Below, in pieces: positions 9,253 through 18,860 of a stretch of DNA of 64,000 bases. Source of the DNA: Pseudomonas baetica (GTDB taxonomy: Bacteria; Pseudomonadota; Gammaproteobacteria; Pseudomonadales; Pseudomonadaceae); assembly GCF_002813455.1 (NCBI RefSeq), contig NZ_PHHE01000001.1, positions 2,852,001 to 2,916,000 on the forward strand, in the 5' to 3' direction. The notes beneath the pieces were generated by a model that was not told the DNA's origin, ran no database searches, and saw only the letters and a program-made list of their open reading frames with translations. Every line of letters begins with the position of its first letter. Positions within the stretch are counted from its first letter, which is position 1. Made by a program: the position numbers and the translations under genes.

Positions 9253-10575
9253 TCAACCTGCGGCGGTGTCCATGCGCACAGCGCCACGGCGATTTTGTCC
9301 GAACGCCACCACACAGTTACGCCCCGCGCCCTTGGCGCTGTAGAGCGCCTCGTCGGCGGACTTGAGGACTTGTTCGGGGTTGCGCTGCTCGACCCGCTCA
9401 GCGACACCGATACTCACCGTCACCGACACACTGGAGGCACCAGAGCCCGCGCGACGCTGGCGACCTTGCTGGTCGTCCTGAGGGCGGTTTTCCTGATTGC
9501 GCAACTGAATGCTGTAGGACGCAATCGACTCGCGGATTACTTCCAGGTGCGGCATGCATTCCTCAAGGGTTTTGCCTGCGAACACCAGGGCAAATTCCTC
9601 ACCGCCATAGCGATACGCCCTACCGCCACCGCTGATTTTCGAGAGTTTGCTGGCGACTAATCGCAGCACTTGGTCACCAACATCATGGCCGTGGGTGTCG
9701 TTGAATTTCTTGAAGTGGTCGACGTCGCTCATCGCCAGCACGTAGTTGCGGCCCAGGCGTTGCATGCGTTCATTGAGTGCACGACGTCCCGGCAGACCGG
9801 TGAGCTCGTCGCGGAAGGCCATTTGATACGCCTCGTGTGCAACGGCGGCGGCAATCATCAACATCACCTGGCTGCACATGATGTTCAGGGTGAACGGCAG
9901 GATGAAAGTTTTCGGCAGCATCCAGAACACCCCGAGCAACCCGACCAGTTGCGCGGCGTGTAGCGGGCGCGGGTTGCGCCAGTATTGCCAGGCCAACAAC
10001 AGAAACGCCGAGATGAATACCGGATAAGACAACTGGATCAGGCTCATCCACGCGCCGTGGAGCGCAGGCCAACGGATCTCCGAGAGCCACATCAGCAGAG
10101 CCTGCGGGTAACTTTGCTCAAGCCCGAGCGCCACGCTGCCGAACGCCAGCAGCACGGCAAACCGCGCGACCATGTCCTGAAACAGGTGGGTGCGCTCCTG
10201 CCACGCGGCGAACAGGCCGAACAATAACGGTAGCAACAGGCAGACCAGATGAAACACCACCGCAGCATCTTCGCGCACCTTGCCGTTGTCACGGTAATAG
10301 TCGGTCTGGGTGTCGAGCAAAAAGTAGGCGATGTACACCGTGAGCATCAGAAACAGTTCACGCTGACGTCGGTAAACCGCGCAATAAGCGCCGCCCAACA
10401 GCAGCACCAACGTTGGCAACACGTTGAACAGGGACGTGAAGAACACGTTGAGGTCTTTGACGTACGCAGCCGCCAACCCCGCGAGCAACAACAGCAGTGA
10501 AGGTAGGAAATGGCTGAAACATACAGCGGAAGAACGCGGCAAGGGGTAAAACTCCGACCCGGCAAAAGATGGCAT
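9253..10575 (-). CDS. Membrane-bound diguanylate cyclase (GGEEF)
   Basis: A 440-residue protein with about six to seven hydrophobic helices in residues 15-250 and a C-terminal GGDEF domain. The active-site loop is GGEEF (residues 324-328), preceded by DELTGLPGRRAL and SDVDHFKKFNDTHGHDVGD, so it should make cyclic di-GMP. The RxxD inhibitory site expected just before the loop is missing (GGGRAYRY), so product inhibition is unlikely. A Ser/Gln/Arg-rich insert (about residues 365-385) follows the active site. The start at 10575 is chosen over 10605 because AGG precedes it at a fitting distance. It sits between acyl-CoA dehydrogenase genes and has a perfect CRP/Vfr-type palindrome upstream. Confidence 0.87.
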   Translation of the reverse strand: MPSFAGSEFYPLPRSSAVCFSHFLPSLLLLLAGLAAAYVKDLNVFFTSLFNVLPTLVLLLGGAYCAVYRRQRELFLMLTVYIAYFLLDTQTDYYRDNGKVREDAAVVFHLVCLLLPLLFGLFAAWQERTHLFQDMVARFAVLLAFGSVALGLEQSYPQALLMWLSEIRWPALHGAWMSLIQLSYPVFISAFLLLAWQYWRNPRPLHAAQLVGLLGVFWMLPKTFILPFTLNIMCSQVMLMIAAAVAHEAYQMAFRDELTGLPGRRALNERMQRLGRNYVLAMSDVDHFKKFNDTHGHDVGDQVLRLVASKLSKISGGGRAYRYGGEEFALVFAGKTLEECMPHLEVIRESIASYSIQLRNQENRPQDDQQGRQRRAGSGASSVSVTVSIGVAERVEQRNPEQVLKSADEALYSAKGAGRNCVVAFGQNRRGAVRMDTAAG

Positions 10576-10609
10576 TATGCCTGCATTTTGAACAGTTAAG
10601 CACATGCGG

Positions 10610-10625
10610 TGTGACGCGCGTCACA
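10610..10625. promoter_or_regulatory. Perfect CRP/Vfr-type palindrome upstream of the GGDEF gene
   Basis: TGTGACGCGCGTCACA is a perfect 16-base palindrome of the form TGTGA-N6-TCACA, the consensus of CRP and its Pseudomonas homologue Vfr. It is centred 42 bases upstream of the GGDEF start codon, the only gene transcribed away from it nearby. Whether it activates or represses cannot be told without the transcription start. Confidence 0.6.
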
Positions 10626-10713
10626 TCGAAGCCTCTTTAACGGCAGGTAAACCGCTTTTCTTAGCGTTTTAGTGGGAAATTTTCACCGGTTAAACAATTT
10701 TTCATCAGGCATG

Positions 10714-10746
10714 AAAAAGCCGCTGCCCCCAAGGGGAACAGCGGCT
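10714..10746 (-). terminator. Terminator of acyl-CoA dehydrogenase copy 3
   Basis: Stem AGCCGCTG/CAGCGGCT with a CCCC/GGGG inner pairing, followed by TTTTT on the minus strand; it begins 20 bases after the stop codon at 10766. Confidence 0.87.
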
Positions 10747-10765
10747 GTGAAAACCGCCCTATGAC

Positions 10766-12571
10766 TTAGTAGCCCAGCGCGAAGTCTTCTTCTTTCATGT
10801 CCATCAGGTTGTTGGCACCCGACAACATGGTGGCCACGTGCGTACGGGTACGCGGCAGGATGCGCTGGAAGTAGAAGCGCGCGGTTTGCAGCTTGGCGGT
10901 GTAGAACGCTGCGTCGCCGGTGCCTTCTGCCAGCTTCTCGGCTGCCAGACGCGCCATGTCAGCCCAGAAGTAGGCCAGGCAGGCATAACCGGAGTACATC
11001 AGGTAGTCCACGGAGGCCGCGCCGACTTCTTCGCGATCTTTCATGGCAGCCATACCGACCTTCATGGTCAGCTCGCCCCATTCCTTGTTCAGTGCAGCCA
11101 GCGGAGTAACGAATTCCTGGACGGCTTCGTTGCCTTCGTTGGTCTGGCAGAACTTGTGGACGATCTTGGTGAAGCCTTTCAGTGCCTCGCCTTGCGTCAT
11201 CAGCACTTTACGGCCCAGCAGGTCGAGCGCCTGGATACCGGTGGTGCCTTCGTACAGCATCGAAATGCGGCTGTCGCGAACGTTCTGCTCCATGCCCCAC
11301 TCGGCGATGAAGCCGTGGCCGCCGTAGATCTGCACGCCGTGGTTGGCGGCTTCGAAACCGACTTCGGTCATGAACGCCTTGGCGATCGGCGTCATGAAGG
11401 CCAGCAGTGCGTCGGCTTTCTTCTTCTCTTCTTCATCGACGCCGTATTTGACGATGTCGACCTGTTTGGCGGTGAAGTACACCATCGCACGGTTGCCTTC
11501 GGCGAACGCCTTCATGGTCAACAACATGCGGCGTACATCAGGATGCACGATGATCGGGTCAGCGGCTTTGTCCGGCGCTTTCGGGCCAGTCAGGGAGCGC
11601 ATTTGCAGACGATCGCGAGCGTATTTCAGGCCGCCCTGGAAACCGATTTCGGCGTGGGCCAGACCTTGCAGCGCGGTACCCAGACGTGCGGTGTTCATAA
11701 AGGTGAACATGCAGTTCAGACCTTTGTTCGCCGGACCGATCAGGAAACCGGTCGCGCCGTCAAAGTTCATCACGCAAGTCGCGTTGCCGTGGATGCCCAT
11801 CTTGTGTTCCAGCGAGCCGCAGGTCACAGCGTTGCGTGCACCAACGGTGCCGTCAGCATTCGGCATGAACTTTGGAACGATGAACAGCGAGATGCCTTTG
11901 GTGCCAGCCGGTGCGTCAGGCAGGCGGGCCAGTACGATGTGGACGATGTTGTCGGCCATGTCGTGTTCACCGGCCGAGATGAAGATCTTGGTGCCGGAGA
12001 CTTTGTAGGAACCGTCGGCCTGAGGTTCGGCCTTGGTGCGCAGCATGCCCAGGTCGGTGCCGCAGTGCGGTTCGGTCAGGCACATGGTGCCGGTCCATTC
12101 GCCGGAAACCAGTTTGGTCAGGTAGGCGTCTTGCTGTTCAGGGGTGCCGTGCTCGGAGATGGTGTTCATCGCGCCGTGCGACAGGCCCGGGTACATGCCC
12201 CACGACCAGTTGGCTTCGCCAACCATTTCACTGACCGCCAGACCCAGCGACTCAGGCAGGCCCTGACCGCCGTGCTCGACGTCATGGGCCAGGCTTGGCC
12301 AGCCGCCTTCGACGAATTGCTTGTAAGCCTCTTTGAAGCCCGTCGGGGTTTTCACACCGGACTCGCTCCAGGTACAACCTTCGATGTCGCCCACGCGGTT
12401 CAGCGGCGCCAGTACCTGCTCACAAAACTTGGCGCCTTCTTCGAGAATGGCGTCAACCATGTCCGGAGTCGCGTCTGCGCAAGCCGGAAGGCTCTGATAG
12501 TGCGCTTCGTAGCCGAGCAGTTCGTCACGAACGAAGCGAATATCACGCAAGGGGGCCTTGTAGTCAGGCAT
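10766..12571 (-). CDS. Acyl-CoA dehydrogenase, FadE-like (copy 3, PsrA-type promoter)
   Basis: A 601-residue acyl-CoA dehydrogenase with the same architecture as its two neighbours: [46 protein letters not shown] and LYEGTTGIQ with the catalytic Glu441, plus the extra C-terminal domain. By position, next to the small flagellar-like gene and the bio operon, it corresponds to P. aeruginosa PA0506, which is reported as a target of the fatty-acid sensor PsrA. An exact PsrA-type box lies 62-75 bases upstream of its start codon, and a strong terminator follows. It is therefore the paralogue most likely to be induced by long-chain fatty acids. Confidence 0.92.
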   Translation of the reverse strand: MPDYKAPLRDIRFVRDELLGYEAHYQSLPACADATPDMVDAILEEGAKFCEQVLAPLNRVGDIEGCTWSESGVKTPTGFKEAYKQFVEGGWPSLAHDVEHGGQGLPESLGLAVSEMVGEANWSWGMYPGLSHGAMNTISEHGTPEQQDAYLTKLVSGEWTGTMCLTEPHCGTDLGMLRTKAEPQADGSYKVSGTKIFISAGEHDMADNIVHIVLARLPDAPAGTKGISLFIVPKFMPNADGTVGARNAVTCGSLEHKMGIHGNATCVMNFDGATGFLIGPANKGLNCMFTFMNTARLGTALQGLAHAEIGFQGGLKYARDRLQMRSLTGPKAPDKAADPIIVHPDVRRMLLTMKAFAEGNRAMVYFTAKQVDIVKYGVDEEEKKKADALLAFMTPIAKAFMTEVGFEAANHGVQIYGGHGFIAEWGMEQNVRDSRISMLYEGTTGIQALDLLGRKVLMTQGEALKGFTKIVHKFCQTNEGNEAVQEFVTPLAALNKEWGELTMKVGMAAMKDREEVGAASVDYLMYSGYACLAYFWADMARLAAEKLAEGTGDAAFYTAKLQTARFYFQRILPRTRTHVATMLSGANNLMDMKEEDFALGY

Positions 12572-12632
12572 AGCGATAAACCTCTGCTGATGTAACCGGG
12601 AATGAACGACCGTGTTGATTTGTTGTGACGGT

Positions 12633-12659
12633 CAAACAGTTGTTTGAAACATACGTTTA
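12633..12659 (-). promoter_or_regulatory. Tandem PsrA-type operator
   Basis: CAAAC-N4-GTTTG at 12633-12646 matches the PsrA consensus (C/G)AAAC-N2-4-GTTT(G/C). A second near-match, GAAAC-N4-GTTTA, overlaps it by one base (12646-12659). Both lie upstream of acyl-CoA dehydrogenase copy 3. PsrA is a TetR-family sensor of long-chain fatty acids that represses beta-oxidation genes. Confidence 0.68.
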
Positions 12660-12796
12660 CGCCGAAATCTTGTCAAGCGTCGATCTTTTGCCGTTCGTCA
12701 TCGCATCTTTCAAACGCCGGACACAGCAAACCGCCATGTGCTCGAACGAGCCACGGGCGCTGAAAAAAGATTAGTTGAGGGAGAAGGACTTACAAC

Positions 12797-12824
12797 GAAA
12801 AACGCCGCGACAGGTAGCGGCGTT
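12797..12824 (-). terminator. Terminator of the 98-residue flagellar-like gene
   Basis: AACGCCGC and GCGGCGTT pair around an 8-base loop and are followed by TTTTT on the minus strand, 23 bases after the stop codon at 12847. Confidence 0.85.
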
Positions 12825-12846
12825 CAGCGTGCAGACGACAGAAAAG

Positions 12847-13143
12847 TCAGGCGAACGTATCGATGATCGTACCGAGCACTTCATCGGAAGCCTTGGCGAC
12901 CTTCACGCCCAGCTCCGCCTGGATCTTGCCCTGAGACATCTCGACCATATTGCTGGCCAGATCTGATTGCTGGGCACGATCAACACCACGCAGACGATCA
13001 ATCTGCACTTCAGACGACTGGCTGGTCACCGAACGTTCGATAGTATTGTTGGCGATTTGGCTGGCAGCCTGATCGATGCGGTTCTGCCCGCTCTGAATCG
13101 AGCTCAGACCTGCGTAAAAAGCTGTGTTACCGGAGATTTCCAT
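12847..13143 (-). CDS. Small protein resembling joined ends of a flagellar rod/hook protein
   Basis: A 98-residue protein with no enzyme motif. Residues 11-34 (GLSSIQSGQNRIDQAASQIA then NNTI) resemble the N-terminal helix of flagellar rod and hook proteins (family pattern ALxGLxAxQxxLDVxxNNIAN). Residues 59-95 (QSDLASNMVEMSQGKIQ and KVAKASDEVLGTIID) resemble their C-terminal helix (SNVDLAxEMVxMIxAQRAYE, then ADEMLGTLL). Only about 24 residues link them, against hundreds in FlgE or FlgG. No flagellar gene is nearby. By position it matches PA0505 of P. aeruginosa. The start at 13143 is preferred over 13155 because AAGGA is well placed before it. Function is unknown; the resemblance is by eye. 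Confidence 0.7.
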   Translation of the reverse strand: MEISGNTAFYAGLSSIQSGQNRIDQAASQIANNTIERSVTSQSSEVQIDRLRGVDRAQQSDLASNMVEMSQGKIQAELGVKVAKASDEVLGTIIDTFA

Positions 13144-13251
13144 AACGGTTCTCATCCTTGGGAAGGATCAATGACTGCCATTGAAGCAGAGGCGCCAGAA
13201 AAACACCCGTCAAAAACACTAATGGCACAGTGCCTGCTCATAGGCAAAACC

Positions 13252-13932
13252 TTAGTCGAGCAAATCCAGTTGCAAATGCTCTGCCACCGCCTCAGCACTC
13301 AAAGCCTTCAGTTTCGGCACTCGCCCCAGGCACGGTGCGGGAATACGTTCGGCCAGTGTTGCCAGATTTTCCTCCAGCCGCGAAGTCTTCGGATCGATGA
13401 TATTGGCCACCCAACCCGCCAATTGCAGGCCATCGCGCGCAATCGCCTCAGCCGTCAGCAACGCATGACTGATGCACCCCAATCGCACCCCCACCACCAG
13501 AATCACCGGTAGCTTCAGCGCGATAGCCAAATCCGACAGATTGTCCTGATCCGCCAACGGCACCCGCCAGCCCCCCGCGCCTTCGATCAAAGTGAAATCG
13601 GCATTCATCGCCAAAATTTCGCGCATCGGCGCCAGCAACGATTGCACCGTCAGCGCGACACCGGCCTCGCGAGCCGCCAGATGCGGGGCAATCGCCGGTT
13701 CGAAAGCCAGCGGATTGACCTGTTGATAACTCAGCGGCAACGAACACTCGGCCAGCAGCGCCAGCGCATCGGCATTGCGCAAACCCTTGGCCGTCACCTC
13801 GCACCCGGAAGCGACCGGTTTACCCGCCGCCGTGCTCAGCCCCGCCGAACGCGCTGCGTACAGCAGTCCTGCGGCAACGGTGGTCTTGCCGACGTCGGTG
13901 TCCGTTCCAGTGATGAAATAGGCTGCGCTCAT
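13252..13932 (-). CDS. bioD: Dethiobiotin synthetase BioD
   Basis: A 226-residue ATP-dependent carboxylase that closes the ureido ring of dethiobiotin from 7,8-diaminopelargonic acid, CO2 and ATP. The P-loop GTDTDVGKT is at residues 9-17; GKPVASGCE and the [11 protein letters not shown] segment (family pattern EGAGG) are in place. It is the last gene of the biotin operon, and its ATG overlaps the bioC stop codon by four bases (ATGA). No bioA gene is in the window; the aminotransferase must lie elsewhere, as is usual in Pseudomonas. Confidence 0.96.
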   Translation of the reverse strand: MSAAYFITGTDTDVGKTTVAAGLLYAARSAGLSTAAGKPVASGCEVTAKGLRNADALALLAECSLPLSYQQVNPLAFEPAIAPHLAAREAGVALTVQSLLAPMREILAMNADFTLIEGAGGWRVPLADQDNLSDLAIALKLPVILVVGVRLGCISHALLTAEAIARDGLQLAGWVANIIDPKTSRLEENLATLAERIPAPCLGRVPKLKALSAEAVAEHLQLDLLD

Positions 13933-14738
13933 ACGGGTTTCTCCAACACGGCGTAAACCACTTGATAAGTCGCCGGCAGTCCCTGTGCCTGACGGAATTG
14001 CTCATAAGCCTCGACCAGCCCCAGAATCCGCGCCCGTCCGGTCAACCCACCCGGCCGCCCGGGGTTCAGATTGTGCGCACCCAACGCCTTCAATTCATGG
14101 GTCAGACTGCGCACATCCGGGTAATGCAGCACATGCGCCTGCCTCTCAAGCTTCACGGCGCGCAAACCACTGGCCGCGCACAACTGCTCATATCGGCCGA
14201 ACTCGCGGAAGCGGTTGACGTGCACCAGGCCATCGACCTGGCGCCAGCTATCACGCAACTCGTACAACGTCCCGACACAAAGACTAGCAAACGCGAAAAC
14301 TCCACCCGGTTTCAGCACGCGAAAGGCTTCACTGAGCACCGCATCAAAATTCGCACACCACTGCACCGCGAGGCTGGAGAAGATCAGATCGCAGGTCGAA
14401 TCCTGCAGCGGCAGACGCTCCGCATCACCGGCGATGAAGTGTTCGGCGCCGCCCAACGGACGCGCGTGATCGAGCACGCCCTCGGCGATATCCAGCGCCA
14501 GCCCCTGCCCCTGGGCAAATTGCGAAGCCAACACGCGGGTGAAATAGCCGGTGCCACACCCCAGATCCAGCCAGCGCGACGGCACAAAATCCGTCGGCAT
14601 GCGCTGCAGCAACTGTGTACCGACATCACGTTGCAACTCGGCGACACTGTCGTAGCTGGCCGCCGCGCGAGAAAAAGACGCCGCGACCTGACGCTTGTCA
14701 GGCAAGCCGCCAGGCAGCACTAGAGACAAATCAGTCAT
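13929..14738 (-). CDS. bioC: Malonyl-ACP O-methyltransferase BioC
   Basis: A 269-residue SAM-dependent methyltransferase. It methylates the free carboxyl of malonyl-ACP so that fatty-acid synthase can build the pimeloyl chain. The SAM-binding motif LDLGCGTG is at residues 57-64, and [12 protein letters not shown] fits the family post-motifs. The start at 14738 gives an 8-base overlap with the end of bioH; an ATG at 14750 is a possible alternative. Fourth gene of bioB-F-H-C-D. Confidence 0.95.
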   Translation of the reverse strand: MTDLSLVLPGGLPDKRQVAASFSRAAASYDSVAELQRDVGTQLLQRMPTDFVPSRWLDLGCGTGYFTRVLASQFAQGQGLALDIAEGVLDHARPLGGAEHFIAGDAERLPLQDSTCDLIFSSLAVQWCANFDAVLSEAFRVLKPGGVFAFASLCVGTLYELRDSWRQVDGLVHVNRFREFGRYEQLCAASGLRAVKLERQAHVLHYPDVRSLTHELKALGAHNLNPGRPGGLTGRARILGLVEAYEQFRQAQGLPATYQVVYAVLEKPV

Positions 14739-15462
14739 CACCGCACTCATGTAAAAAAGCCTGGATCGCACCCGCCAGTCCGTGGGGATCTTCCAGCAGA
14801 AACGCATGACTGGCCTGTTCGATCAGACCAATTTCGATATCCGGCAAGAGGGCAAACAATTCGCCGGCCGCCTCGGCGGGCACCAATCCATCCTGGCCGG
14901 CGAACAGATGCAACTGCGGGCCGCGAAACGCCTGCAAGGCTTCGCGCGTGTCCAGTTGCGCGAGCAATTCCAGCCCGGCCATCAACGTTGCCGGCGCAGC
15001 ACTGGGAGCAGCGCCAAGCAACAGCCGTGACAATCCGCGCGGGTCTTGCGCGCCTTGGGCACACAGCAAAGAAAATCGCTTGAGGGTCAGTCGCGGATCG
15101 GCATGGCAACCGGCAAGAAACGCATCGAAAGTCTCGCCGGGCATCGCGCTCGGCCACTGCTCATGGGCTACGAAAGAAGGATTACTCGCCAGCGTCAGCA
15201 AACCGCAGCAGCGCTCCCCCCGGCGCGCCGCCAGTTCCGAGGCGAGCATGCCGCCCAGCGACCAGCCGCCCAGCCACACGTCTTGAGCAATGCGCTCGTC
15301 GAGCTCATCGAGCCAGTCTTGCAGATCGCTGGAATCGAGTTCCGGCAATGGCTCGATCTCGACATGCAGATGCTCATCAAGTCCTTGCAATGCAGCGGCC
15401 AAGGGTTCCATCGGCGAAACACCGAGGCCCCAACCGGGCAGCAGAATCAGGCGATCACGCAT
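14731..15462 (-). CDS. bioH: Pimeloyl-ACP methyl ester esterase BioH
   Basis: A 243-residue alpha/beta hydrolase that removes the methyl group added by BioC once the pimeloyl chain is complete. The nucleophile elbow GGWSLGG holds Ser68; the other triad members are Asp191 (GQDGLVP) and His219 (EQASHAFLL). The start at 15462 ([12 protein letters not shown]) overlaps the bioF stop codon by 8 bases, which fixes it better than the upstream ATG at 15489. The placement between bioF and bioC supports the assignment. Confidence 0.94.
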   Translation of the reverse strand: MRDRLILLPGWGLGVSPMEPLAAALQGLDEHLHVEIEPLPELDSSDLQDWLDELDERIAQDVWLGGWSLGGMLASELAARRGERCCGLLTLASNPSFVAHEQWPSAMPGETFDAFLAGCHADPRLTLKRFSLLCAQGAQDPRGLSRLLLGAAPSAAPATLMAGLELLAQLDTREALQAFRGPQLHLFAGQDGLVPAEAAGELFALLPDIEIGLIEQASHAFLLEDPHGLAGAIQAFLHECGDD

Positions 15463-16633
15463 GGCTAGGCTCCGACGACAGTTGCGCAAAGCAATCGGCC
15501 AGTCCCTCTAACAATAGCTGCACCTGCGCTTCGCTGTGGGCGGCGGTCAGGGTTACGCGCAGGCGGGCGCTGCCGGCGGGCACGGTCGGCGGACGGATCG
15601 CGGTGACCATCAGCCCACGCTCACGCAACATTTGCGAGAGACGCACCGCGCGACCGGCATCGCCGATCATGATCGGCTGGATCGGCGTGAAGCTGTCCAT
15701 CAGCTCCAGGCCGATCTGTTCGACGCCGTGGCGGAACTGGCGGATCAACGTCTGCAAATGCTCGCGACGCCAATGTTCGCTGCGCAGCAACTCAAGACTT
15801 TTCAGCGTTGCGCAGGCCAGCGCTGGCGGCTGGCTGGTGGTGTAGATGTACGGACGGGCGAACTGGATCAGGCTTTCGATCAGCTCTTCACTGCCGGCGA
15901 CAAACGCGCCGGCCGTGCCGAAGGCTTTGCCGAGTGTGCCGACCAGCACCGGCACATCGTCCTGACTCAGCCCGAAATGTTCGACGATGCCCGCGCCATT
16001 TGCACCCAGCGGTCCGAAACCGTGCGCATCGTCGACCATCAGCCACGCACCTTTGGCTCTGGCTTCCCGGGCCAGCGCGGGCAGATCGGCGAGGTCGCCG
16101 TCCATGCTGAACACGCCGTCGGTGACCACCAGCGTATTGCCGGTGGCTTTCTCCAGACGTTTGGCCAGACTGACGGCGTCGTTGTGCAGATAACGATTGA
16201 AACGCGCGCCGGACAACAAGCCTGCATCCAGCAACGAGGCGTGATTGAGCCGGTCTTCCAGCACCGTATCGCCCTGCCCGACCAGCGCCGTGACGGCGCC
16301 GAGGTTGGCCATGTAGCCGGTGGTGAACAACAGCGCACGCGGCCGGCCGGTAAGATCGGCCAGCGCTTCTTCCAAGGCGTGATGCGGGCCGCTGTGGCCG
16401 ATCACCAGATGCGAGGCACCACCGCCCACGCCCCAGCGCTCGGCACCGGCACGCCAGGCTTCGATGACTTGCGGATGATTGGCCAGGCCCAGGTAATCGT
16501 TATTGCAGAACGCCAGCAACGGCTGACCGTCGACCACCACTTCGGGCCCTTGCGGGGATTGGAGCAGCGGTCGCTGGCGGTAGAGATTTTCGGCACGGCG
16601 GGCAGCAAGGCGTGCGGCGAGATCGAAAGACAT
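15455..16633 (-). CDS. bioF: 8-amino-7-oxononanoate synthase BioF
   Basis: A 392-residue PLP enzyme of the alpha-oxoamine synthase family. It condenses pimeloyl-ACP (or CoA) with L-alanine. Lys236 in [11 protein letters not shown] is the PLP lysine; [11 protein letters not shown] and [12 protein letters not shown] are family motifs. The start is [13 protein letters not shown] at 16633 with GAGG in front; the open frame extends upstream only through the REP pair that separates bioF from bioB. That 148-base gap with a REP pair is the only break in the operon, so bioB and bioFHCD may be expressed at different levels. Confidence 0.96.
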   Translation of the reverse strand: MSFDLAARLAARRAENLYRQRPLLQSPQGPEVVVDGQPLLAFCNNDYLGLANHPQVIEAWRAGAERWGVGGGASHLVIGHSGPHHALEEALADLTGRPRALLFTTGYMANLGAVTALVGQGDTVLEDRLNHASLLDAGLLSGARFNRYLHNDAVSLAKRLEKATGNTLVVTDGVFSMDGDLADLPALAREARAKGAWLMVDDAHGFGPLGANGAGIVEHFGLSQDDVPVLVGTLGKAFGTAGAFVAGSEELIESLIQFARPYIYTTSQPPALACATLKSLELLRSEHWRREHLQTLIRQFRHGVEQIGLELMDSFTPIQPIMIGDAGRAVRLSQMLRERGLMVTAIRPPTVPAGSARLRVTLTAAHSEAQVQLLLEGLADCFAQLSSEPSHA

Positions 16634-16665
16634 GCAGGCCTCGACTTTCAAGTGACACAGATTCC

Positions 16666-16757
16666 CTGTGGGAGCGGGCTTGCTCGCGAAGGCGGTCTGA
16701 CATTCAACGGTGATGTTGACTGGACTGACGCTTTCGCGAGCAAGCCCGCTCCCACAG
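16666..16757. repeat. REP pair between bioB and bioF
   Basis: CTGTGGGAGCGGGCTTGCTC... (to 16690) and its inverted copy (16731-16757) lie inside the biotin operon, between the bioB stop and the bioF start. Such a hairpin could stabilise the upstream bioB message or attenuate bioF. Confidence 0.85.
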
Positions 16758-16781
16758 GGGTTTTGCATTCCTTCAGAGGTT

Positions 16782-17837
16782 TTAGACGGCAGCGTTGTAG
16801 AACTGCTCGCTGCTCTTCTGTTCCACCAGCGCCTGCTCAATGGCCGCCTGGTGAACCTCGTCGGCATGCTCCTCACGCGCTTCCGGCTGGATGCCCAGAC
16901 GCGCGAACAACTGCATGTCCTTGTCCGCCTGCGGGTTGGCGGTGGTCAGCAACTTGTCGCCGTAGAAAATCGAGTTGGCGCCGGCGAAGAACGCCAGGGC
17001 CTGCATCTGCTCGTTCATCGCTTCGCGGCCGGCGGACAGGCGCACATGGGATTGCGGCATCAGAATGCGCGCCACGGCGAGCATGCGGATGAAGTCGAAC
17101 GGGTCGATGTCTTCGGCGTTTTCCAGCGGCGTGCCAGCGACTTTCACCAGCATGTTGATCGGCACCGACTCCGGATGCTCCGGCAGGTTGGCCAGTTGAA
17201 TCAGCAGATTGGCGCGGTCATCCAGCGACTCGCCCATGCCCAGGATGCCGCCGGAGCAGATCTTCATCCCCGATTCACGTACGTAGGCCAGGGTTTGCAG
17301 ACGCTCGCTGTAAGTGCGGGTGGTGATGATGCTGCCGTAGAACTCAGGCGAGGTGTCGAGGTTGTGGTTGTAGTAATCGAGGCCGGCCTTGGCCAACGCT
17401 TCGGTCTGGTCCTGATCGAGACGACCGAGGGTCATGCAGGTTTCCAGGCCCATGGCTTTCACACCTTCGACCATCTTCAGCACGTACGGCATGTCTTTGG
17501 CCGACGGATGCTTCCACGCCGCCCCCATGCAGAAACGCGTCGAGCCGATGGCTTTGGCGCGGGCAGCCTCTTCGAGGACTTTCTGCACTTCCATCAGCTT
17601 TTCTTTTTCCAGGCCGGTGTTGTAGTGACCGGACTGCGGGCAGTACTTGCAGTCTTCCGGGCAGGCGCCGGTCTTGATCGACAGCAGTGTGGAAACCTGA
17701 ACGCGGTTGGCGTTGAAATGTGCGCGATGCACCGTTTGCGCCTGGAACAGCAAGTCGTTGAATGGCTGTACGAAGAGTGCTTTGACTTCGGCCAATGACC
17801 AGTCGTGACGCAGGGTGGCGGTGGTGCTCGCGCTCAT
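16782..17837 (-). CDS. bioB: Biotin synthase BioB
   Basis: A 351-residue radical SAM enzyme that inserts sulfur into dethiobiotin. The cluster-binding motif CPEDCKYC gives Cys59, Cys63 and Cys66. The ATG at 17837 ([14 protein letters not shown]) is preceded by AAGGAA; the longer open frame to 17939 runs into the divergent comF gene and is not needed. First gene of the operon, 90 bases from comF, which is read the other way. Confidence 0.97.
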   Translation of the reverse strand: MSASTTATLRHDWSLAEVKALFVQPFNDLLFQAQTVHRAHFNANRVQVSTLLSIKTGACPEDCKYCPQSGHYNTGLEKEKLMEVQKVLEEAARAKAIGSTRFCMGAAWKHPSAKDMPYVLKMVEGVKAMGLETCMTLGRLDQDQTEALAKAGLDYYNHNLDTSPEFYGSIITTRTYSERLQTLAYVRESGMKICSGGILGMGESLDDRANLLIQLANLPEHPESVPINMLVKVAGTPLENAEDIDPFDFIRMLAVARILMPQSHVRLSAGREAMNEQMQALAFFAGANSIFYGDKLLTTANPQADKDMQLFARLGIQPEAREEHADEVHQAAIEQALVEQKSSEQFYNAAV

Positions 17838-17927
17838 GGGTAGTTCCTTGGTTATGCTTGGCTGGCGCCGGGGAAACGGAATATCCACAGGCGCCACACG
17901 GATGTTCGGCATATTTAAGGAAGAGTC

Positions 17928-18668
17928 ATGCGCTGTCAACCACGATACGAATGGCAGGTTTACATCTGTTTAAAAAACGTACAGACCTGTTTGCTGTGCG
18001 ATGAGCCGGCAGACGCAGAACTGCCAATCTGTGTCCCCTGCGAAACCGAACTGCCCTGGCTTGGCGAACACTGTCAGACCTGCGCCCTGCCACTTGCCGC
18101 AGCGGGACTGACTTGTAGCGAGTGCCTGCTAGAGCCGCCAGCGTTCGAACAGGTCGCCGCACCTTGGCTCTACGGCTTCCCGGTGGACAGCCTGATTACA
18201 CGCTTTAAACACAACGCGAAATGGCCGTTTGGCCACCTGCTCGCCGACGTTCTCGGACAATACCTGCTACATCGCTTCGACGAAGACTTGCCGCGACCGG
18301 ATGCGTTGTTGCCGGTGCCGCTCGCCAGCAGACGTCTGCGTCAACGCGGCTTCAATCAGGCGGCGATGCTCGCGCGCTGGTTGAGCAGGCAACTGGATCT
18401 GCCGTGCGAGGAAAACGTATTGCAACGAATCAAAGACACCAACGCCCAGCAGGAACTCGATGCCAAGGCGCGTAAGAAAAATCTGCGCAGTGCCTTCGAC
18501 CTGTCGCCCGACGCAGACGTAAAAGGTCGGCACTTGGCGTTGGTTGATGATGTGCTGACCACTGGAGCGACCGCCCAGGCTCTCGCACGAATTCTGATGG
18601 ATGCGGGCGCGGCAAGGGTCGACGTGTATTGCCTGGCACGCACTCCAAAACCGGGTGATGCCTCCTGA
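17928..18668 (+). CDS. ComF family phosphoribosyltransferase-like protein
   Basis: A 246-residue ComF/GntX-type protein. The N-terminal zinc-ribbon-like part has paired Cys (CLLC at 21-24, CVPC, CQTC, CSEC), and the C-terminal part has the PRPP-binding loop [11 protein letters not shown] (about residues 205-215). In naturally transformable bacteria ComF is required for DNA uptake; in Pseudomonas its role is unclear. AAGGAAGAG precedes the ATG. It is divergent from bioB, a pairing seen in many pseudomonads. Confidence 0.9.
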   Translation: MRCQPRYEWQVYICLKNVQTCLLCDEPADAELPICVPCETELPWLGEHCQTCALPLAAAGLTCSECLLEPPAFEQVAAPWLYGFPVDSLITRFKHNAKWPFGHLLADVLGQYLLHRFDEDLPRPDALLPVPLASRRLRQRGFNQAAMLARWLSRQLDLPCEENVLQRIKDTNAQQELDAKARKKNLRSAFDLSPDADVKGRHLALVDDVLTTGATAQALARILMDAGAARVDVYCLARTPKPGDAS

Positions 18669-18688
18669 CTTAAGAACACTGCAACACC

Positions 18689-18780
18689 CTGTGGGAGCGA
18701 GCCTGCTCGCGAAGAGGTCAGCACATTCACCATTGATGTTGACTGACACTCCGTTTTCGCGAGCAGGCTTGCTCCCACAG
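18689..18780. repeat. REP pair between comF and modE
   Basis: Units at 18689-18713 and 18754-18780 in inverted orientation, 21 bases after the comF stop codon. Confidence 0.85.
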
Positions 18781-18860
18781 GGGGACGGCGTATGGCTTGA
18801 CTCCGGCGCCGCAAGCGACCAATTTCACTGTCCACCGCCACAGCAAAAAAGCGCCCATTC

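Noticed and set aside
10838..12595. Open frames of about 500-585 codons opposite the acyl-CoA dehydrogenase genes (also at 5428-6969)
   Set aside because: Shadows of the dehydrogenase genes; they recur at the same place in each paralogue because of shared codon use.
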